This document shows positions 50,301 to 64,000 of a stretch of 64,000 nucleotides of DNA, in pieces. Below the pieces are notes generated by a model. It did not search any database. It was not told the DNA's origin and saw only the letters and a list, made by a program, of their open reading frames with translations. Both the position numbers and the translations under genes were made by a program. The first letter of the stretch is position 1. Each line of letters starts with the position of its first letter. This DNA comes from Tetrahymena thermophila SB210 (Eukaryota > Ciliophora > Oligohymenophorea > Hymenostomatida > Tetrahymenidae), in NCBI RefSeq assembly GCF_000189635.1, contig NW_002476398.1, positions 1 through 64,000 of the forward strand, read 5' to 3'.

Positions 50301-53300
50301 AAAGACTATATTGCTAGAAATGCTAATTGATTATTACTCTAAATTTTAAATTGTTATTTCTTTTAGCGATTATCTTAAATAACATAATTAAGGGGCTATA
50401 AATTATTTACCTGTCTACTATTAAGTGATCTCTGATAATTATAATTTTTAAATGTTTTCTGTTTACACTAGTAAAAAGAATTAGTTATCTATTGTGGTAA
50501 TATTTTACATTAAAATTTATTTAAGACCACTAAATTGAATTAATATTTAAGTTAAATCTTACTAAAATTTATTCCTTTGAATGTTAATTCCATTAATAAT
50601 GCAATTACTACTTTATTAAGTTTGTATCATTAAAAGGAAAAACGGATTATAAGAAGCATTATTATTCATAATTTAAACTTCAGAGAGAAGTGAAGTTTAG
50701 TTTCCTTAATTTAGTTAACTATCTAGTTATTAAATAAAACTATAGTTTGTAATATTATTTGAAATGATATTCATCTCTGTAATGTTAAAGATATTCGATA
50801 TAATTAATGGGATAGATTCTTGTTATATTTATGAAAATACACAGTTATTGAAATTAAGTTTGTTAACTAAGAATTAATTTATATTATTTGAATTTATTAT
50901 TTAAGACTTGTGAAGAAATTTGCTCTTTGAAAAATCCAAATTTTTAATATCTATAGTAATGTTTTAATTCACCTAATAATTCTATTATAGATCTATCATT
51001 ACAGATTTTTAATCAAAAGTTGATTCCTTAATTAACATATTATATATTTAAATAGTAGTATTCCTACTATTTAAAGATAATAATGCAGATTATTAGATAT
51101 TTACCTAAAAATATTTATTTAAAAATTTAATGTATAAAATGGATTTCAAATTTTAATTATAATATTTTTAAAGATTAAATAATTAGTAATGTTTGAGAAA
51201 TTACGTTAATTAGTTAAGATGAATTAATTTCTAGGTATATTTCAGAATTCTCTTCAATAGTATAAACATTTATCAATGATTGAGCATTATTTATTAAAAT
51301 ATTTTGAAAAACTACTTGTTGGAATATCACATTTGCTTACTGTACTTTTGAAAAAGTAAGAGTTAAATATTAATTAGAAGTTTATTCTTCAACTTATTAA
51401 AATTAACAATTTATCAAATAAATGTCTTATAGTAGGTTTTCAAGTATTATCAAACCAAAGCTCACACTGTTTCTTTACTATTAGAAAGATATGTTTTCGA
51501 TGTATACTTTATCGAACCCAGAAATAGTAAATTCTCCTAATTACATGAATTGTAAAACAAAACTTGAGTTTAATGTTGTTATATTCAAGCTTGTAGTCAA
51601 AGTTCTAAAACTATCTTTTATTGTAATTCCAAAAATTTAAGGTTTATAATCCTTACAAGTATCATCAACAAATATTAATTAAACTTCTAACTCTTTAACC
51701 TATAACTCATTGTAGTATATTATTGCTTAATTATAATCTATCTCGTTTATAATAAATTCATCCAAATTTACTTCGCTTAATCTACTAAAGTTCATTGGTT
51801 AATCCTCAGAACCGTCTCCTATTCTACTACTAAGATCTAAACACTGAGCATATATAATTTTTTACTTCTTATAATAACATCCTTGTTCTGTATTTTAACA
51901 TAAGTAGCACTTTTTTCTAGATTTATCATAGGTTATAGTATAATCCTATAAAATATAACTTTAGTCTAGAGTTTGTTTGCAAGATAAGCATTAAGCATCA
52001 TATAAAAAAAGTGGATTTAAACTTGTATCACTATTGTTTATGCATGTTTCGCAGCTTTAAAAAAAATAAATTAAAATGAATTTAATAATGAAAATAAAAT
52101 ACAGGATAGGACATATTTAACAATCATCTCCAGATGAAGTCAAGGTTATCATACCATGAGGATCAGGGATATAATTTGATTTAAAATAAAAGGTACCAAT
52201 AAAATAAGTTAGCTAGCTTAACTGAGCTAATAGTTTATCATAGTTGCATTGGATGCATTATGGTTGATTGTTAATTAAAATGCACTTAAGGCAGTTTGAT
52301 CCACATTTAATTTAAATACAACTTTTAGATTACTAATTTAAGTAGTAGCCATCTTAACATTATGTACAAAACAATTAGAAATTATTTAAATTAAACTTTA
52401 ACCTTTCATCAATCGTCAATTTTGTTCTTTCATACAATAATTCTGATGTGAAGTTATAATTTCTTGTACCTTTTTTTAAATATTTTAATAAATTGAATAA
52501 TAATTAAAAATTTTTATGTAATACCTTCATAACATTTTGAACATCCTGTTGGGCACTTTTTGCATTAAAGCAAAGAAGGTATGCTATATTAATCTATGCA
52601 TTAAATGCATTAATAAATCTGGTCATTTTAATTACTTGAGCTAGGATCTTGATATTTAAAGCACTTTTAGCATCCAATAATCTATGGTAAATTATTAATT
52701 ATTTAAAATGCTAGAAAAAAAATTAGTTACATTATTTTTGCATAGGTCTTCTTAGCAACGATATATTTTCGATACTTAATTTAAAATATATCCTCCCTTA
52801 CAAAAGTAACATTGAACACTTTATGTGCTTCCAGTGGGTGGAGAAGGATTAGTTGTAGCAGCCTATGGAGTAAAACAGTTACTGCATTTTTTATCTTTAG
52901 TTTACGATAGGCAACCAAATGAGCAACGAGTTTTATCACTAGATAATAGATACCCTTATGCACAGTTTTTACAAATTTAAGTTGTTATAACATTTTATAT
53001 ATTTTACACATATGACCAAATCTAAACAGTTAAATCATATTAATTTGCTCCTTGTTCTATTTTAATAGTGCTATAATCACAATTATTAATGTTCTTAACA
53101 CACGATTATCCTTATATTAAATATTCATTTAATATAATTATTTTAAATAATAAATAACATAAAAATACCATCAAATGATGTGAAATAGCCATTTTAACAG
53201 AGTGTACATTTCTTAATAAAATTTTGTTGAGTTATCTAATCAAGTGAGTATGAAATTAACTAAGCCTGGTTGTAATTTAGCACAGACAAGTAGTTTTCTT

Positions 53301-56300
53301 ATTAATAATTGAAAGATAATTATATAAAAAAATAAATATCTAATTATTAATATAATTTTTAGAGATTTATTAAGTTTCTAAAATAAGTATTTAATAAAGT
53401 TAATATGATTTATAAATAATCATGAAATATAAAATATTACCATACTAGCATTTTTTACAATTAGTCTCGCATTGGATACATGTATAAAGGTCATATGAGA
53501 CCAAATAAAAATCGGCACATTGTAAGCATATTTTAACAAAAATAAAACTCTTAAACTATTTTTAGTCTATCTGTGCTTTAAATACAGCCTTTCCAGCAAT
53601 AAAAGTTGCATACTAGCAATTTAAGCAATTATTAGGGCATTACTCACATATTCCATTATTTAATACATATGAATCTTAACATTAGACACAAACAGCTATT
53701 TTATCTGAACTTTAAATGCAAGATTTACATCCTAATGAACCTATTTTTTTTAAGTATTATGAAAAACTAAATAGTCATAAATAGTATGTTACATAATTTA
53801 GATTGGTAACTGATTAACTAAAATTAATTAATAATTTATTGAACTTTATAATTGAGTGCTTATTATTTTGATAATTAGATTTGCAACACATCGTCTAATG
53901 AAATTTTAAAGTTAGTACAAGTTTTATATTGAGATTAGCTCTATTACCTATTGATTTATAATAATCAAGTTTATATAGTTATTATTATTACATTTTTTAA
54001 TTTTTACCATATTCCATATTCTGAAGAGCAATCTAAACACTCGTATATTGGTATTTTGTTGTAGTATGGCTTCAGACTTAAATCTTATAATATCATCTAT
54101 GAGCATTATATACATGTTTATTATTTTGATCCTTACTGATACAAAAAATATCCTTCTATACATTAAGTGCAGAATGTAGGAGAATTACAAGAATAGCATC
54201 TAAAATATTTTATAAAAACTGATTATTATTAATTTATTAAATTATTTTAATTTTATACCCTTTAGGACATTTGAGTAATGGATTTAAAATACAATTTTAA
54301 TTATCATAACAGTCTTATTTGATATAAATTAAGTTCATATCAAAACTTAATTGTTGAGGTATTGGAGAAAGTTGTAATTTTTATTCTAAGTTATAACATT
54401 TTTAATTCCCAGGATTGAAATAATATATAGGGCATTCTAGGCAATTATGATTATTAATAGATATATCTTAGCAGAATGACTAACTATTCATACAATTCAT
54501 ATTTCCTATTTGATTTGGAACATTTAAGTTATTAAGTATGCATGAATTTGATTTTGGTTCATATATAAAGCATGATTTATCTTAAACTAACTTTAATAAT
54601 TCAGTGGAACCTTTACACATATTATCGATTAAACAATAACCAGTTGGGCAAATATAACAATTAGAAGATTCTAAACTTTGACATATGCCTAAGTTATATA
54701 TAAATATTAATTAAAATATATTATTTATCTTATTTATAATTTATAAAATTCAAAATATTTTACATTCATTTTTATAAAATATTTTAGAAAATTATTATTA
54801 GTTATCAATATAATAAATTTAATTATAAATATAATAAGAATTAGTAATGATTATCTTGATAAAAATGGATATAGTGAAAATAATTTACCGTTAATATCTT
54901 TGCATTAATATTTAGATGGTAACACAAGATCTTAGCAGGTATTTGAAGCGCTACTTGATAAGCATTAGCTAATTTCACAATTGCTACATTATCCACTTTA
55001 AGAACAGAATCCATTTTTATCAATACAAACACCTTAAGTAAGATCTATCAATATGCATGAAAGCTTAGAAGGATCAATACAATATTTTTTAAAATCACAC
55101 ATCACCTTTTTAATAAATAATTTTAAATCTTATTTTTTTAAAGGTTCAAATTTACAGCTGTAGGCATTCCTTATTTCAAGCAAAACTATGTATCTTTCAT
55201 TTGACCTATTAAAATTATTTTATTTATAATTTAATGATATATTTTAATACTTACCTATTGCATTTGGATTGTTGTAGTCTAGCTTTACACAATAATAATT
55301 TTTAGTTTTCTTATTTTCCATTAAACAAAAACTAGTTATATAAAATTAAAATTAATTAAACAAATAAGTTAAAAAACAAAAGGATAACCCTATTTGATAA
55401 CATATAGATGCTCCATATTAACCTTCAGATTATGGTAATAAGCAACTATACGTACCATTCTCTTTGCCTGGATATTCAGGGGATAAGCGCTAGCATTCTC
55501 CATTTAATAAGCAATAGCCATCAGTACAAGCACTTGCGCCTGGGACTCCTTCTTATATACACTGCTAATTGTCCTCACTTCTCCCTACCATCTATGGGTT
55601 ATTAGGGTCCATTTATTAACACTAATTTTAGTTTTAAGTATTGATACAGTATTAGCCACTTAAACATCCCATACTATTAGCTTTATTTAATTCGGAATAG
55701 TAATTTATTTTTATTTAATTAATATAATATATTTACGCTAATTCAAATCCTAACAGGTTTAATCAGTTTTCTTTGCTTTGTAAATAAGATCAGGATATAT
55801 CGGGTCACTTTCTTAGAGTTATTAACATTTGTATCCACCTCTAAAGAAAAGATAAAAATTTCAAATTATTTTATGTTAATATTAATGCTTATTTTATGTT
55901 ACCCAACATCAAGGATACAATATGTCAATCCATAACATGATTCTATTTCTGTTAATGCAAATAAAGTTTTTATTTGACTAAAAGTTTTAAAATTTACTAT
56001 TTGTAGTGATTTCATCTTAAATAATACAACCTTAGTTAATATCAGTCCCAACAATCAGGTCTCCATTATAAATATATCCTTGAATTAAGCAATATTATCC
56101 TAAAAACGAATCAGTGTACAAACATGTGCTTGAAACACATGTTTCAATTTCATCTCCTAATTTATTAGGATCCAAATATGGTAAGCAATATTGTGTATCT
56201 TTTTGCCTTGCAAATCTATTACTATCATATGAAAGTAATAACTATTGACACTGATTTTCATTTTGCTAATTTAGGCAAAATTATCCCTTCATACACCTAA

Positions 56301-59300
56301 TTATTTTATAAAGTTATTATTATTCAATTTAAAATTCTAAATTAAATACCTAACTGCATTTGGTTAGTCTTTCTAAAGGCAATACCCATCTTAATCTATT
56401 CCAACTCTCTGTAGAACAGCATCGAAAAGAAAACAACCTTCCATATAACTTGGTTGTTGTTATATCTGTATACAATAATTTTGAGAACATTACTATTTTA
56501 CTATTAAATAATTTATTTGATTTACTTAAGCTTAATTACTAAAAAAATTTACAAGAGCTGTAGTACTAACCTGATACAGCGCATTTGAAATTGTTCTATA
56601 CACCCTAAATACAAATATCAATTTTTATTTTTAATGAAACATTTAAAAAATTTTACAGATTATTAAGGATCATTGTCATTTATTTAAACACAACAGCTCT
56701 AAATTAAATCTATACAATAATCTTTTGTACATTCAATACTTATTTTTTCTCCTTATTTCAAACACTAATGCTAAATATTTTTTCCTACATAAGTAGAGTC
56801 ATATTTTTAGCAATATTAATTAGATATAATGCAGAATCTTAAATTAATAAAACAAAATGAATATAATAAAATTTAAATAGATTAATATTATTACCCAGTA
56901 TAACATTAAATAGGTTAAGTTATTTACTGATTTATCTCTAAACACTAATATTTACTTTTATCTACACCTACATATTAATTACCATCAAGTTATCTGATAT
57001 ATCCATCGGTATCTTAACAATAATCTTATCTTAAATTTACCAAATCTAATAATTTAAAAATAAATTGAAGCTAGAAGTAATAATTTAATTTTACCTGCTA
57101 AAGTGCCTTATTATATCGTAACTTAATCTTAAACAGCACATTATTTACTCTGAACAATATATCCTAAATATGTTGGATCATTCATATAAACAACACAAAA
57201 CTAAACCGAGGTTTAATCAACAAGACAAACGTTTTTTTAATCATTAAAGCAGCTTTCTACCTAAGTTACCTACTAATAGCTTGTTAAACACTATAGCTAT
57301 GTGTCTCTACCAATATATTAGTTCAAAGAGTATTAAAAGCATTTACCATTAAGAATACAACCGTATGTGATAGTTTAATAACAAGCGTTGTTAGCAAAAC
57401 ATATTGTATTATCTTAAAAACAACTTTTAATTAAAAAAATTTAGAAAAGAGATAAAAGAAAAAAATAAAATTGATTTTTTACCGAATTGCTGTAGTTTAT
57501 CCAAAATTTAAACATTTTCCATTAGAATCTATCCCAACAGCTCCTTATGAGCCATCAAAATTGAAACAAGCGTTTTAATTATTTAATGTTTTATAACAAT
57601 TATTTTGGGCACATTTCAAAAGGTCTTAAATAGAATTAATAAATAAATAAATTTATTTATTTTTAATTAAAAAAAAATTACTAGGAACATATTGATTCAA
57701 AGCAATGCAATTTCCATTCTAATCGACTCCCTAAAAATATTATTTTATTTTTTGTCAAAAACTAAATAATTTAAAAGAATATTACTGAGAATTGTGGATT
57801 ATTATTTGTTAACCAATAACACATTTAATTAAGCATGCAAACATTTAAATATCTATAACCACATTCAATAGCTCCAGGCTGCTATTGAGGGGCACATTAT
57901 AGATTAGATAATTTTGAAATATTAATTTTATCAAATCCTATTTACTAGCATGTGTTGTTCCAAATACAATATCTATTCATCATTAAATATAATAAATAAA
58001 GTAAATTAGAATGATATATTTTACCCTGAAATACAAAATTCAATCAAAGAATTAGCTTAACTATTAACTTTTAGGCATTTAGAGTAATTTGTTTCCCTGC
58101 CAACATATGGTATTTATATTTAAACAATTTAAAAATTTTCATCTTAACAGAAATTAGGATTTAGGTTTGTAATTTCTATTTTTAAAATAAAAAATAAATT
58201 TTTAAATAGATAAATTAAATATATTAAATTTTACATTATAATTATATATTTGAAGTTTTTTAGTTTTGTTAAGCACAAAATCCTGTCCCACTTATATATC
58301 CTAGGTATATTTAGTAATTATCTTAATATTTTACACAACTAGTTTGATCACTTTTTTGGCAAATACTTTGAGGATCATTAAAACAGTATTAAATTGTTTA
58401 TCCAAGATTTAATTACTGTAAACTTGTTAAGCAATTAAAGTTTGTGTCTCTACCAATAAATTAATTAATATCGATTTATTAGCAATTTCCATTATTAACA
58501 CAATATCCATATAAAGAACTATTATCTAATTACTTACATACTTAACTTGAAGGATCGTAACATATATTTTAAATTTTAGAACTACAACTATTTATTTATT
58601 TTAAAATTAAAATTATTATGTTAAGATATATTAATGTATTATTTTTAAAATAAATCAAATAAAAATAAATTTCAAATATTTATCAATTTTCACTCTCTCA
58701 TTTTTTTCCTTAAAGAAAATATAAACTATTTTTTAATTAATTAGAATTTTTGCTTGTAGATTTTGATAAATTAAAAAAATAAAAGTTTACCAAGTAGTAG
58801 CTTAATTTAAACCAACACAATTACCGCTACCATCTTATCCAACAGCTAGTAAAGAACTGCCAATCTATGTACTAGTTGCACCAATTAGACAAGTTCTAAT
58901 AATAAAAAATAAATTATTTAGGAATTAATAATTAAAGAAATCTACTAGCTGCTACAGTCAATCAGAATTCTTTTTTTATTAGAATAGATTTATTATTATA
59001 ATTATAATCCTAAAAGACATTTTCCACTTTAATCTTTTGCCTATTGTTAAAATAATTATTTAAAAACAATTTTTATTATTTATAATTACTCTAATATCAG
59101 GATAAAGAGGATCATTAATGAGAATACAAGCTGCCTCATTATTTATGTTATGAACACAATATTAAGGCTTACAATTTATAAAATTATCACTTGAAAAATA
59201 ATAGCCTTCCTTAATACATTCATTCATACTAGTTCTACCCTATCATACATATTTTTATTTAAAAAATGAAAGATCAATAGGAATTTACTCTAATTTCAGG

Positions 59301-60118
59301 TGACTCATATCTTATGCAAGCATATTAGTTAAATTTGTTTTTAGATTTGCAGTGTGTAATATTACACTATATCATTTGATTATAATATTAATTTTCAATC
59401 ACACATATTCCTTCGATGGTTGTCCCCTAAAAAGTTTTCAGGTTAATGTAATTGAAATTAAAAATAATAAATATTAGTTTACAAACGCTTCTATTTTCTT
59501 TATACACTAATTATTGAGTATTGAAAAACAATATCCACTATTTTTAATTAAAATAAATGTAATATAAATTTTCTAAATTAATCTTACAATTGATCACATT
59601 TTTATATTGATAGATCCTAACAAAGATTATTAAAGTTTTAAATTCTTTTCTAAAGACCGATTTTAATAAATCCATACTAGTCTTAGCAATATCCATCCTT
59701 AATATACCTGAAAACTTTTTAACCAAAAGATGGTTTCATTAGAAAAAGATAGTAATAAATAGATAATTAAATTACTCAAAGGCCTGCTTTATTATGAAGC
59801 ATTTTCATATATTCCTATACAGATACCTTCTTCAGTAATTGCAACTATGTTTTTAGATTTCTATATTTTTACACAACTTTTTCTATCCTAAGTTATGCAT
59901 ACATTTTCTTATTTACTGATGCAAAAATCAATTTTATCGTATTATATAGAGTCAGTCACGCAGTACCCATTTTTCATTTCTCTTCCAATAAATTCTACTC
60001 CATCAATTTAAACGCATTTACTAACTCTCTAGTCAAAGCAATCTAATTTTTAATCACACTTGCAACTAATTTTGACTAAAATCAAAAAAAATATAATCAC
60101 TGCTATTTAGATAGCCAT
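45800..60118 (-). CDS. Giant Cys-rich / PMP-repeat / multi-TM surface protein, copy 3
   Basis: Complete multi-exon gene, full-length paralogue of 8107-23717. The start at 60118 gives a signal peptide (MAIQIAVIIFFLILVKISC), then CDQKLDCFDQ and VCITQDRKSCVKIQ; the TGA stop is at 45802-45800. Order: (a) 60.1-55.7 kb, Cys-rich exons with GCFxxD..xxGIDx.G.CL (near 57530 and 56380) and YVGRD-type motifs; (b) 55.7-51.9 kb, other Cys-rich exons; (c) 51.8-48.25 kb, PMP-like beta-helix (for example TFSNNQASFGGAL); (d) 47.9-47.39 kb, Cys-rich, ending GYVGALCEDCDRSG; (e) 47.3-45.8 kb, hydrophobic helices and tail. The first intron is clear: exon 1 ends after ..SRPL and the next exon reads FRYIKDGYCQDQYG. 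The last intron is clear too (FRYKPYESEKLN). Divergence from copy 2 is substantial, so the duplication is older than that of the deleted copy. Confidence 0.85.
48250..51800 (-). other. PMP-like beta-helix region of giant protein 3
   Basis: Repeated [ST]F.NN.A and GGAL/GGAI-type segments on the minus strand, for example near 48420-48460 and 49420-49450, with introns such as about 49.91-50.10 kb. It aligns in order with 10.4-14.4 kb of giant gene 2. Confidence 0.75.
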
Positions 60119-61572
60119 ATATCCTCACACTTTTTTAAAGATACAAAATTTAATTATTTTCTACAATACTTATTTATTTATATATTTTTTATTTAAATTA
60201 TTAAAATAATTCAAAAGGTTAAGTACATTTAATTAATACGAAGGTTAAAACACTGAAATTATAGATTACATTTATTTCTTGAAATTAATTTTTTTAATAA
60301 TTTAAAAATGTAAGAACAATAAATATGATAAATTGTAACCAGAAAATAATAAAATATGTTATTTTTGATATTTAAAGTTTTATTTTTGTAACTATACAAT
60401 ATTATCATCATATTATTACTTAAAATATGATAAAAGATTTAAGTTTATTGAATTAAAACATAAAATATAAAAAATAATTAAAATAATTATTATACTACCA
60501 AAATATTTTATTATTCAAATCTAGAAATATTTTTTCTTTTACAAAAATATGGATTAAGTCTAAAATGTTGATTAAAATTAGATAAATATTGCAAAAAAAC
60601 TATAAAAATAATAGAAATATTTAATCCTTTTATCTTAAAACTAAAAAGTTTATTAATTTTTTAATACAGTAAGGGTCTTGTTAATAAACAAGATTCAAGT
60701 TTTAATGGAATTTATTTTAGATAACCAAATTTCTTTTATATTTAATTTCCTTTTTAGCTTTATTGGGATATAAGAAAATCAAAAAAAGTATGATAAATTT
60801 TTTCTTTTTTAAGATGTAAGCAAAAGAGTTTAAAAAATTAACTAGTAATTAATATTATGAAATGGTCTAAATAATTATTTTCTTAAAAATTCAAATTTTC
60901 AATTTTAGTTTTCTTTAATTTTAATCAGAAAATATAAAAGAAATTACTATTATAAAATAATGATTAAGGTTTTTTAATTTTTCAATTTAAAATATTTTAT
61001 TTAATCTTATCTGACTTTTTTCCAAAAAAACACAAATATTTAATAATAAACTCTTTTATAAGTAAATATAATAATTTTTAAACCTCTGAGAGATTTAAGA
61101 TAGGGAACAACCATAAAGATAATTACATTCTATTTAATGAATATATTTATATTTAAAATTTTAAGGGCTAGTATAATATAGTGGAAATAAAAAAGATTTA
61201 CAGAACTACAATTAACTTTTATAACACATAATTATTACTCATAAAATATAAATTAGTTAGCTAGCTGAATTATTAACTAATAAAAAATATTTGATTAAAT
61301 TGTTGTAATAAAAATATTCAACTTTTTTAATATTATGTTATTTTGGTGAATATCAGGTTTTATTAATTTTAAATTCTTTTCTGCTTTCTTTGGTAATTTT
61401 TTTAAAAATTTTTATTCTACTATTCTATTGCTCAATATAATTGTTTTTATTTATTTCATAAATCTTATTAATAAAGCTAATTTCTTTTGATCAATTGTTT
61501 TACAAAAAAACAAAGAAAATTTAGTAAAAGTATTAATTAAAATTTGATTAATAAGCAAAGTAGAAACTGAAA
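60119..61572. other. Divergent promoter region
   Basis: About 1.45 kb of extremely AT-rich DNA between the start of giant gene 3 (minus) and the two-TM gene (plus). Promoters for both should lie here. No gene or repeat recognised; long A and T runs are typical of ciliate spacers. Confidence 0.6.
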
Positions 61573-63635
61573 ATGATTGAACTTCTTAAATATTTTGATA
61601 TTTTTTCTTAACCAATTTAATTTAATGGAGATTCTTCTTAAAAAAAGAAGACGAGTCTTGGGATTACTCTAAGTTTTTTTATATTTGTTTCAACTCTTTT
61701 TTATTTTACTTATCTCTCTTAGCTCTACTTTAGTAATTAAATAGATCCTAAATTTAGATCATAAAATTTTGTCACAAATGATGTTGTTAATATTACATTG
61801 AGTGATGATACTTTTGGATTTTAGCTAGCTCCTTAATTTGGTTAGAATCTCATTTAAGAATAAGACAGTAAAAATAAAACATATATTGTTTTCTTAGCAT
61901 TTTATTAATAGAGAAATAGTAGTACTTTTAAAAGTTAATAATTAGATGTTGTGAAATGCTAAAATCCAGAGTTAGAGGGTTTTTACTGCATAGATTTTTC
62001 AAGAGCTCCTAATCTAAACATTACAATCAGTCATAGAAAAAGTCTTTTTTCTGAATTAATAATTTATCCATACAGATGTCAAGATACTGATAATTTGAAA
62101 TAATTTGTCCCTGATAATTGTGCAGATCCCTATGAGATTGAAAGTTATTTGTCTAGTTTACATAACACTTTGAATTTTAAAATATAAGTTTCTTAGATTA
62201 ATATTACTTCAAAATAAGTAGAAGTAAGCTATGTTAATAACCGACTTCCTGCTTTAGGTAATTTTATAACATTAGCTGAGCTTAAGATGAAAAAGTAGAT
62301 TACATCAGTTAAAGAAGGATTTTTTATTTAATCAGAAAGCATCTTTTCTTCTCCAATAACTGCTCAATTTGCTTCATCATCTTTAGATTATAAATCTTAT
62401 GTTAAACAGACTGGCCAAAAAATGATATCTATAGTAGTTGTAGATGCTGATGAAAATGTTGAGTATTCGTTTGTTTAATACCCACCTTATACAGAGGTTT
62501 TAGCACTCTGCAATAGCTTTTTTTCATTACTTATGATCCTAGGAGTCATTTGTAAAATGGCTGCCTTACGTATAATCAGATAAGATATATTTTTATTGTT
62601 TTTATAAAATACTTATTTGGAAACATACTAAAAAATTCTTAAAAATTGCAAATTAATAGAATTTAAAAACGACATTTAACCAATTTAGAGATCTAAAAGT
62701 ATATTTTTAGATGAAAATGAAGCTACTGAATCGGATTAAAAAATACAAATTCCAATTTTTAAAGAATTAAAAAGTTTGTCTGTTTTTAAATAGGGTTTTA
62801 GTATTGACCAAAAATAAGGCTCAAGCCCTTAACAAAATTTATCTATTTTAGACAATTAAAGCTCTATATCTTAATCTAATGTACTTTTTTAGACTAATTT
62901 AGATTAAAGTGATATCAAAAATAAGATTAATAGAGATTCTCCTCTTTTAAATGTTAAAAAGAATATTTTAAAAAGAAATTTTATTAATTAATCTTAGAAT
63001 CAAAAAGTAAAGAAGTTGTAGGATAACAGCTTTTACTAAAAAAGCTAATCCTAAAATTTAAAGTAGGAATTAGTGGAAGATGCAAATAAAAATAACACTT
63101 ATATTCATACAATAAAGTAAATGCTATTATCATTTCAAAATAATAGTATTAAGCATAAAGTTTAAAACTTACTTTTCAAAACAAGGTAATTTATTTATAT
63201 TATCAATTAATTATCTAAAAAAAATAATTTTAATAAAAAATTAAAAATTTTATTTTAACTTTTAATTGATAAAAAAGGTTATTTAGTAGAAATAAGTTCC
63301 TTGAATCTTAAGGATTAAATAAGTAAATGGTGGAAAAAATAGAAAAAGAAGTTTTATCAAGTTAAGATTTTTACAAGGTTTATAAAGATATTTTGTTTTT
63401 GAAAAAAGCTATTATGATTCTTTTTAGTAAAGATTAACTTGCTGCTTTAAAATTAGTAGGTTATTCGCATGAATTTCTAGGGTTTAATTTAGATAGAGAA
63501 ATAAACTAAACATTATTAAATGGTAAATTATTTTCATTAAGAATATTTGATATAAATTTAACATTTTCTAATTATCAAATAAGATCGATTTTAGAAGAGT
63601 TATTTAGAGTAACAGTTCGTTATTTAATAGTATGA
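61573..63635 (+). CDS. Two-TM ciliate-specific membrane protein
   Basis: Exons 61573-63185 and 63278-63635 (92-nt intron), 656 residues in the ciliate code. The start MIELLKYFDIFSQPIQF leads to KKKTSLGITL and a TM segment (about 28-48), the usual opening of this family. A long extracellular or lumenal part follows (about 50-305, with paired Cys around KCQNPELEGFYC and YRCQDTD). A second TM lies at about 308-330 (VLALCNSFFSLLMILGVIC), then a Gln/Ser-rich cytosolic region. Exon 2 carries the conserved C-terminal block KLFSLRIF preceded by LFLKKAIMILFSKDQLAALK and LVGYSHEFLGFNLD. I recognise this as a large family of putative transmembrane proteins in Tetrahymena and relatives; I know no function for it. 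The splice is chosen because it joins the family block in frame (KTRLFSRNKFLESQGLNKQ). Confidence 0.88.
63186..63277 (+). other. Intron of the two-TM gene
   Basis: 92 nt, GTAATT..AAAAAAG, about 94% A+T. Unspliced, the frame meets TGA soon after; spliced, the frame continues into the conserved C-terminal block. Confidence 0.88.
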
Positions 63636-64000
63636 AGAGCTGTAAAGCTAATAAGTAAACTTATTTCTGTAGAGGTATTAAAAATAATAAAATCTAAGTT
63701 AAATTGATAAAAGAATATATTCGTCTATGTGTATAAATTAAATTGTATGATCTACTTACTTTTTTAGTTTAATTTTTTTGTAAGCCTTTATCAATTTTAC
63801 ACTTGCAAATAAAATATATACTATACTTTAAACTTTATATATCTGTCTTAAATATTTAATTATATTAAATATACCTAAAAATATGATTGCTATATTTTTA
63901 TTTAAAGATTTTTTAATACTTCTACCATTCAACCCCCCTAAAATATCTGGATTAAAAATAACCTTTTAAACAACAAAAACTTCCTAAAAATATGTTAAAA
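63636..64000. other. 3' flank at right edge
   Basis: AT-rich and non-coding as far as can be seen; no gene start recognised before the window ends. Confidence 0.6.

Noticed and set aside
58801-58830. TAAACCAAC stretch resembling the Tetrahymena chromosome-breakage sequence
   Set aside because: Only the first nine bases agree; it then reads ACAATTA and lies inside a coding exon of giant gene 3.
1-64000. tRNA, rRNA, CRISPR or telomeric repeats
   Set aside because: No cloverleaf-like, rRNA-like, spaced-repeat or G4T2-type sequence was recognised by reading; a dedicated RNA scan was not possible.

Overview
The window is very AT-rich, intron-bearing DNA from an oligohymenophorean ciliate, most probably Tetrahymena or a close relative. 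Every long gene is open only if TAA and TAG are read as glutamine and TGA is the sole stop. Introns are short to medium (about 50-430 nt), GT..AG and extremely AT-rich, unlike the ~25 nt introns of Paramecium. Under the standard code almost nothing reads as a gene; under the ciliate code most of the window is accounted for.

Layout. (1) Positions 1-6200 (minus): the 5' part of a giant cysteine-rich surface-protein gene that runs off the left edge. (2) 8107-23717 (minus): a complete paralogue of about 15.6 kb with signal peptide, long Cys-rich repeat region, polymorphic-membrane-protein (PMP-like) beta-helix region and a multi-pass C-terminus. (3) 25580-26963 (minus): a wrecked third copy in which the N-terminal exons are joined almost directly to the last exon, with an 18-bp perfect palindrome in the joint. 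(4) 27.5-44.6 kb (plus): a tandem array of three genes encoding secreted glycoside hydrolase family 45 (GH45) domains fused to furin-like Cys repeats. Copies 1 and 2 are each preceded by a copy of an unrecognised gene, one broken (27.5-28.5 kb) and one open (35259-36392). (5) 45800-60118 (minus): another complete giant PMP-like paralogue. (6) 61573-63635 (plus): a two-exon two-TM protein of a ciliate-specific family.

The main result is that the GH45 domain is circularly permuted. In classical GH45 endoglucanases the protein starts with the YWDCCKPSC segment carrying the catalytic base Asp. Here the protein starts at the equivalent of the middle of the fold, runs to the normal C-terminus (RCPAGLI..GC.RDD), crosses a ~25-residue linker, and only then has MWDCCKPSCSW. 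Both catalytic Asp positions are kept (D123 and D268 in copy 1), and an intron splits the codon directly after the catalytic Asp. Only the middle copy keeps a hydrophobic C-terminal tail; the other two have lost it, which predicts one membrane-attached and two released enzymes.

The giant genes look like surface receptors or adhesins and the GH45 proteins like secreted or surface enzymes acting on beta-glucans. Their interleaving suggests a rapidly duplicating surface-protein locus; any functional link between the two families is inference. No RNA genes, CRISPR, telomeric repeats or chromosome-breakage sequence were seen. Exon borders inside the giant genes are resolved only in places.
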